Shown here in pieces: positions 51,100-54,051 of a stretch of 54,051 nt of DNA. Source of the DNA: Methylobacterium goesingense (GTDB lineage: Bacteria > Pseudomonadota > Alphaproteobacteria > Rhizobiales > Beijerinckiaceae); NCBI RefSeq assembly GCF_022179225.1, contig NZ_BPQL01000122.1, positions 1 through 54,051 of the forward strand, read 5' to 3'. The stretch's first letter is position 1. Each line of letters opens with the position of its first letter. The notes under the pieces were generated by a model. It was not told the origin of the DNA. It did not search any database and worked only from the letters and a program-made list of their open reading frames with translations. The position numbers and the translations under genes were made by a program.

Positions 51100-51593
51100 C
51101 AGGCTGTTCCCTTGCCGGTGTTTCCCTCGGAGAGGTTTCCCGCGATCGCGGCGCGGCCGGCCGCCACGGCCTCGTGGTCGGGCCGACCCTCCACCTCCCA
51201 GACCGGCCCGAGATCCTTGAGCTGCACCTCGATGCATTCGAGGTCGAGCTGAATCGCCGCGCCACCGGCGAAGACCAGGGTGGCGGTGCCGGAGGGGGCC
51301 TCGGTGGGCTCGAAGGTGATGGCGAGGAGTTCGAGGGGCGAATCGGACTCCGTCCCCGGGCGGATGCCACGGCTGCGCACCCGCAGCACCCGGTCGAAAT
51401 GCATGCCGGTGAGGCGGCGGCGCGGCGGCGCCCCTTCCTCCGCCGACCAGTCGAAGCGGCGCGCCACCAGGACGAAGCGGTGCTGGCCCCCGAGATAGGC
51501 AAGGTCGCTCGCCTTCAGGATCGCATCCTGCAGATGGGCGGAGATGACGCCCAGGTCTTCGGCGTCGAGGGCGGCGAGCCTGAGAAGCTCCAT
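51099..51593 (-). CDS. DUF2948 family protein
   Basis: This 164-residue protein has MELLRLAALDAEDLGVISAHLQDAILKASDLAYL at the N-terminus, then FVLVARRFDW and RRRLTGMHFDRVLRVRSRGI. The C-terminal half contains LELLAITFEPTEAPSGTATLVFAGGAAIQLDLECIEVQLKDLGPVWEV. This is the DUF2948 pattern, a cytoplasmic family of unknown function that usually stands between murA and hisD in Rhizobiales. Here a divergent glycosyltransferase and a secreted protein gene separate it from murA. A 205-bp gap holds its promoter and that of the glycosyltransferase. Confidence 0.88.
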   Translation of the reverse strand: MELLRLAALDAEDLGVISAHLQDAILKASDLAYLGGQHRFVLVARRFDWSAEEGAPPRRRLTGMHFDRVLRVRSRGIRPGTESDSPLELLAITFEPTEAPSGTATLVFAGGAAIQLDLECIEVQLKDLGPVWEVEGRPDHEAVAAGRAAIAGNLSEGNTGKGTA

Positions 51594-51798
51594 GATCGGG
51601 TGTCGCGCTCCTGTCGGTGGGTCGGCCCGGATGCGGGCTCAGCCGTTCGCGGTCTGGGAGCCGTAGGTAGCGAGACGGCCCGCTCACGGCAACAGGCGGG
51701 TGGACTTCGCGGATTCGCGCGCCGCCATTGTCCCGCTCGGCTAACCTGCTACGGACGCGACGCTGCGCCGGACCTTGGCCGGCGAACGGAGCCGTGAC

Positions 51799-52938
51799 GT
51801 GTCGACCGCATCCCTGTCCCTTCCCGGGTCCCTTCCCGGCGAGGTCTGTCCGCCACCCGAGGCCGCCGTCGCGGTCCGTGCGGTGGTCGCGATCCCCGTG
51901 CGCAACGAGGCCGAGCGCATCGCCGCCTGCCTGCATGCGATCGATGCCCAGACCGGCATCCCGCCGGGGAGCCTCGGCGTGGTGCTGTTCCTCAACAACT
52001 GTACCGACGCCACCGAAGCCATCGTCGCCGACCTCGTGCCGGGGATGTCGGTGCCGGTCCGCGTCGCCCACGTCACCTATGCCGGCGCCCATGCGGGCTG
52101 GGCCCGGCGCGAGGCGATGAACCGGGCGGCCGAGTGGCTCGGCGAGGACGGCATGATCCTCTCGACCGATGCCGACAGCCGGGTTCCGCCCGACTGGGTC
52201 GCGCGCAACCGGGCGGCCCTCGACCGGGGCGCCGACGCGGTGGCCGGACGCATCCAGCTCGATCCGGAGGAGCGCGCCCTGCTGCCGCCCTCCCTGCACT
52301 GGCGCGGCGATCGGGAGGACATCTACAGCGACCTCCTCACCGAGGCCGAGGCGCGCATCGACCCCGATCCGCACGATCCCTGGCCCTGCCATCGCACCAC
52401 CATCGGCGCCACCTTGAGCGTCAGCGTCGCGGCCTACCGGGCGGTGGGCGGCATGCCCGCGATCGCGCTGGGCGAGGACGGCGCCTTCGTGGCGCTGCTG
52501 CTGGCGCAGGGACTGCACGTCCGGCACGATCCGTCGATCCTCGTCACGGTGTCGGGGCGCCTCGTGGGCCGGGCGCCGGGCGGTGTCGCCGACACCATCC
52601 GGGCGCGTTGCGAGAAGCCCGACAGCCTGTGTGACGCCCGCCTCGAGCCGGTGCCACGGGCGCTGTTCCGCTACGTCTGGCGCCGCCGCCTGCGCCGGCT
52701 GCACGCGGCGGGCCGCCTCGGCACCGAGCGCGGCTGGGCCCGGGCCCTGCGAATTCCGCCGGACGCGATCGCCCGCATCGTCGCCCATCCGCTCGCGGGC
52801 CATGCGGTGGCCGAGGCCGAGCGCGCCAGCCCGCGCCTGGTCCATCGTCCCCTGGGACCCCGGCAGCTGCCCGGCCAGATCCGCCTCGCCCGGGTGGTGC
52901 TCCCGGTAGTCCGCGTCGTGACGCGCCTGCTCGCTTGA
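51799..52938 (+). CDS. Family 2 glycosyltransferase
   Basis: This 379-residue GT-A protein has VVAIPVRNEAERIAACLHAIDAQTG, VVLFLNNCTDATEAIV, and the metal-binding MILSTDADSRVPPDWV. GGMPAIALGEDGAFVALLLAQG supplies the ED acceptor-base region. The C-terminal 120 residues are Arg-rich with no membrane helix. The acceptor is unknown; in many Rhizobiales similar genes join the cell-envelope glycan group. The start is GTG, as there is no ATG near the domain start, and an earlier TTG is also possible. It is inserted between DUF2948 and murA, which elsewhere are adjacent. Confidence 0.82.
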   Translation: MSTASLSLPGSLPGEVCPPPEAAVAVRAVVAIPVRNEAERIAACLHAIDAQTGIPPGSLGVVLFLNNCTDATEAIVADLVPGMSVPVRVAHVTYAGAHAGWARREAMNRAAEWLGEDGMILSTDADSRVPPDWVARNRAALDRGADAVAGRIQLDPEERALLPPSLHWRGDREDIYSDLLTEAEARIDPDPHDPWPCHRTTIGATLSVSVAAYRAVGGMPAIALGEDGAFVALLLAQGLHVRHDPSILVTVSGRLVGRAPGGVADTIRARCEKPDSLCDARLEPVPRALFRYVWRRRLRRLHAAGRLGTERGWARALRIPPDAIARIVAHPLAGHAVAEAERASPRLVHRPLGPRQLPGQIRLARVVLPVVRVVTRLLA

Positions 52939-53019
52939 GGAGCGCGCTCCTCAGGGATCGTTCAGGGCGCCGCCGCTAGATCTCGCGCGACCGCCAGAAG
53001 CAATCGAGGGGAGTATCCC

Positions 53020-53355
53020 ATGCAGCGCACCACGATCAGAAACGCCATCCTGGCGCTCGCCACCGCGGCGAGCCTCGGCACCGGCCTCGGCGCCTTCGAG
53101 GCCAGCGCCCAGTATTACGGCGACGACGACCGTCCCCGCCGCTTCGAGCGCCGCTACGAGGAGGATCGCTACGAGCGCCGCCGCGACTTCGAGGACCGCT
53201 ACGATCGCGGCCCCCGCCGTGGCTACGGCGAGCGCTTCGGTCGCCTCTGCCTGACGCAGCGCGGCAACTGCATCACCGAGCCGCAGCCCTGGGGTTCGCA
53301 GTGCCGCTGCATGATTCCCGGCTTCGGCCCCAAGCGCGGCGAGATCCGCGGCTGA
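53020..53355 (+). CDS. Small secreted protein with Cys-rich C-terminus
   Basis: This 111-residue protein has a signal peptide ([24 protein letters not shown]). A strongly charged middle with Arg/Glu/Tyr/Asp repeats ([20 protein letters not shown]) follows. The short C-terminal motif has four cysteines, [22 protein letters not shown], and then [11 protein letters not shown]. The Cys motif recurs among small exported Rhizobiales proteins, as I recall, but has no known function. A purine-rich GAGGGGAG lies shortly before the ATG. A stem-loop follows its stop. Confidence 0.78.
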   Translation: MQRTTIRNAILALATAASLGTGLGAFEASAQYYGDDDRPRRFERRYEEDRYERRRDFEDRYDRGPRRGYGERFGRLCLTQRGNCITEPQPWGSQCRCMIPGFGPKRGEIRG

Positions 53356-53364
53356 TCCAGCTTC

Positions 53365-53391
53365 GCTCTCCTCCCAGACCGGGAGGAGAGC
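53365..53391. terminator. Bidirectional terminator-like hairpin
   Basis: GCTCTCCTCCC and GGGAGGAGAGC form a perfect 11-bp stem around a 5-nt loop, placed between the convergent secreted-protein gene and murA. No T run follows on either side. It probably ends both transcripts. Confidence 0.65.
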
Positions 53392-53398
53392 CCGCGCG

Positions 53399-54051
53399 TC
53401 AGCTGCGGACGCGGGTGATTTCCGCGCCGCAGCGGGCGAGCTTGGCCTCCAGGGCCTCGAAGCCGCGGTCGAGGTGGTAGACCCGGTTGATGCTGGTCTC
53501 GCCCTCGGCCGCCAGACCCGCGATGACGAGGGAGACGGAGGCCCGCAGGTCCGTGGCCATCACGGGCGCGCCCTTGAGGCGCTCGACGCCCTCGACGATG
53601 GCGAGATCGCCCTCCAGCCGGATCTTGGCGCCGAGACGGGCCAGCTCCTGCACGTGCATGAAGCGGTTCTCGAAGATCGTCTCGCGAATGTTGGACTGGC
53701 CCTTGGCGAGCGTCATCAGCGCCATGAACTGCGCCTGCAGGTCGGTGGGGAAGCCCGGGAATGGATCGGTGGTCACATCGACCGCGGCGATGCCGCCGCC
53801 GTTGCGGCGGATGCGGATCGTGTCGACGCCGCTCGTGATCTCGGCGCCCGTGGTGGCGAGGATATCGAGGGCCGAATGCAGCAGGTCGGCGCGGGTGTTC
53901 TCCAGGGTGACGTCGCCGCCGGTCATGGCCACCGCCATGGCGTAGGTGCCGGTCTCGATCCGGTCAGGCAGCACGTCGTGGCGGGCGCCGTGCAGGCGCG
54001 AGACGCCCTCGATCGTGATGCGGGGCGTGCCGGCGCCCTCGATGCGGGCGC
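53399..54051 (-). CDS. murA: UDP-N-acetylglucosamine 1-carboxyvinyltransferase (3' part)
   Basis: The window shows the last 217 residues of MurA, which adds enolpyruvate to UDP-GlcNAc in the first committed step of peptidoglycan synthesis. Recognisable blocks are [47 protein letters not shown] (with the conserved Asp), [21 protein letters not shown], and the C-terminal [23 protein letters not shown] followed by VYHLDRGFE. The N-terminal half with the active-site Cys is beyond the window edge. Confidence 0.95.
   Translation of the reverse strand, partial: ARIEGAGTPRITIEGVSRLHGARHDVLPDRIETGTYAMAVAMTGGDVTLENTRADLLHSALDILATTGAEITSGVDTIRIRRNGGGIAAVDVTTDPFPGFPTDLQAQFMALMTLAKGQSNIRETIFENRFMHVQELARLGAKIRLEGDLAIVEGVERLKGAPVMATDLRASVSLVIAGLAAEGETSINRVYHLDRGFEALEAKLARCGAEITRVRS

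Noticed and set aside
49804..52845. A 1013-codon open frame on the minus strand
   Set aside because: Only the last 431 codons are a real protein (HisD). The rest is low-complexity Arg/Gly/Asp sequence antisense to the glycosyltransferase and DUF2948 region, as expected in GC-rich DNA.
1..54051. tRNA, rRNA, CRISPR, insertion sequence or prophage
   Set aside because: No TPsiC-loop-like cloverleaf, repeat-spacer array, transposase, integrase or phage structural gene was recognised on either strand.

Overview
The window is a GC-rich (very high GC at third codon positions) stretch of an alphaproteobacterial chromosome, most likely from the Methylobacteriaceae (Methylobacterium/Methylorubrum-like). 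This rests on gene order and protein resemblance, not on a marker gene: metX-metW, chorismate mutase-hisC-tyrC-DUF2125, hisZ-hisG, hemE beside ppsR/maf, aroE-coaE-dnaQ, and murA/DUF2948/hisD/UPF0262/phosphatase are all alphaproteobacterial (mainly Rhizobiales) arrangements. No rRNA, tRNA, CRISPR array, insertion sequence or prophage was recognised.

Layout. 1-2.6 kb: a truncated extensin-like lipoprotein gene, a malonamidase E2-like amidase and a BioC-like methyltransferase. 2.6-4.5 kb: metX-metW (methionine). 4.7-7.8 kb: aromatic amino acid operon (chorismate mutase, hisC-type aminotransferase, prephenate dehydrogenase). 7.8-14.7 kb: a minus-strand block with DUF2125, plsC, and rlmN-membrane protein-ggt. 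14.8-18.1 kb: a Tat-exported nucleotidase coupled to uracil-DNA glycosylase, then a methyltransferase. 18.2-21.6 kb: hemH and hisZ-hisG. 21.6-24.1 kb: small proteins, then maf and ppsR. 24.1-24.6 kb: a 520-bp non-coding divergent region with an AT-rich tract, DnaA-box-like sequences and a TTAA-N7-TTAA CtrA-type site next to hemE. This is the best candidate in the window for the chromosomal replication origin. 24.6-29.5 kb: hemE-hemJ, a cation efflux gene, aroE-coaE-dnaQ. 29.6-31.6 kb: a ribbon-helix-helix regulator with a perfect 20-bp palindromic operator, followed by a PHB-depolymerase-family esterase. 31.6-34.6 kb: panC, a secreted protein, and a glycosyltransferase-phosphatase pair. 34.6-41.35 kb: a tightly overlapping MoxR/DUF58/DUF4381/VWA/VWA/TPR/BatD operon that appears to be led by a 22-codon ORF with a strong ribosome binding site. 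41.5-42.6 kb: a low-GC, probably acquired GIY-YIG nuclease-family gene. 42.7-46 kb: a fluoroacetate-dehalogenase-like hydrolase with every known active-site residue, pyrE, an MgtC-family protein and an SDR. 46-48.7 kb: an NlpC/P60 hydrolase and a DUF433/PIN-like toxin-antitoxin pair. 48.8-54 kb: phosphatase, UPF0262, hisD and DUF2948, with a divergent glycosyltransferase, a small secreted protein and the 3' part of murA.

The genes are mostly housekeeping: Met, His, Tyr/Phe, heme, CoA/pantothenate, pyrimidine, cell wall and DNA repair. The accessory elements are the GIY-YIG gene, the toxin-antitoxin pair, the dehalogenase and a few orphan small proteins. The items most worth following up are the origin candidate and its rearranged gene neighbourhood, the autoregulatory operator at the RHH/esterase locus, the moxR leader ORF, the GIY-YIG protein and the dehalogenase.
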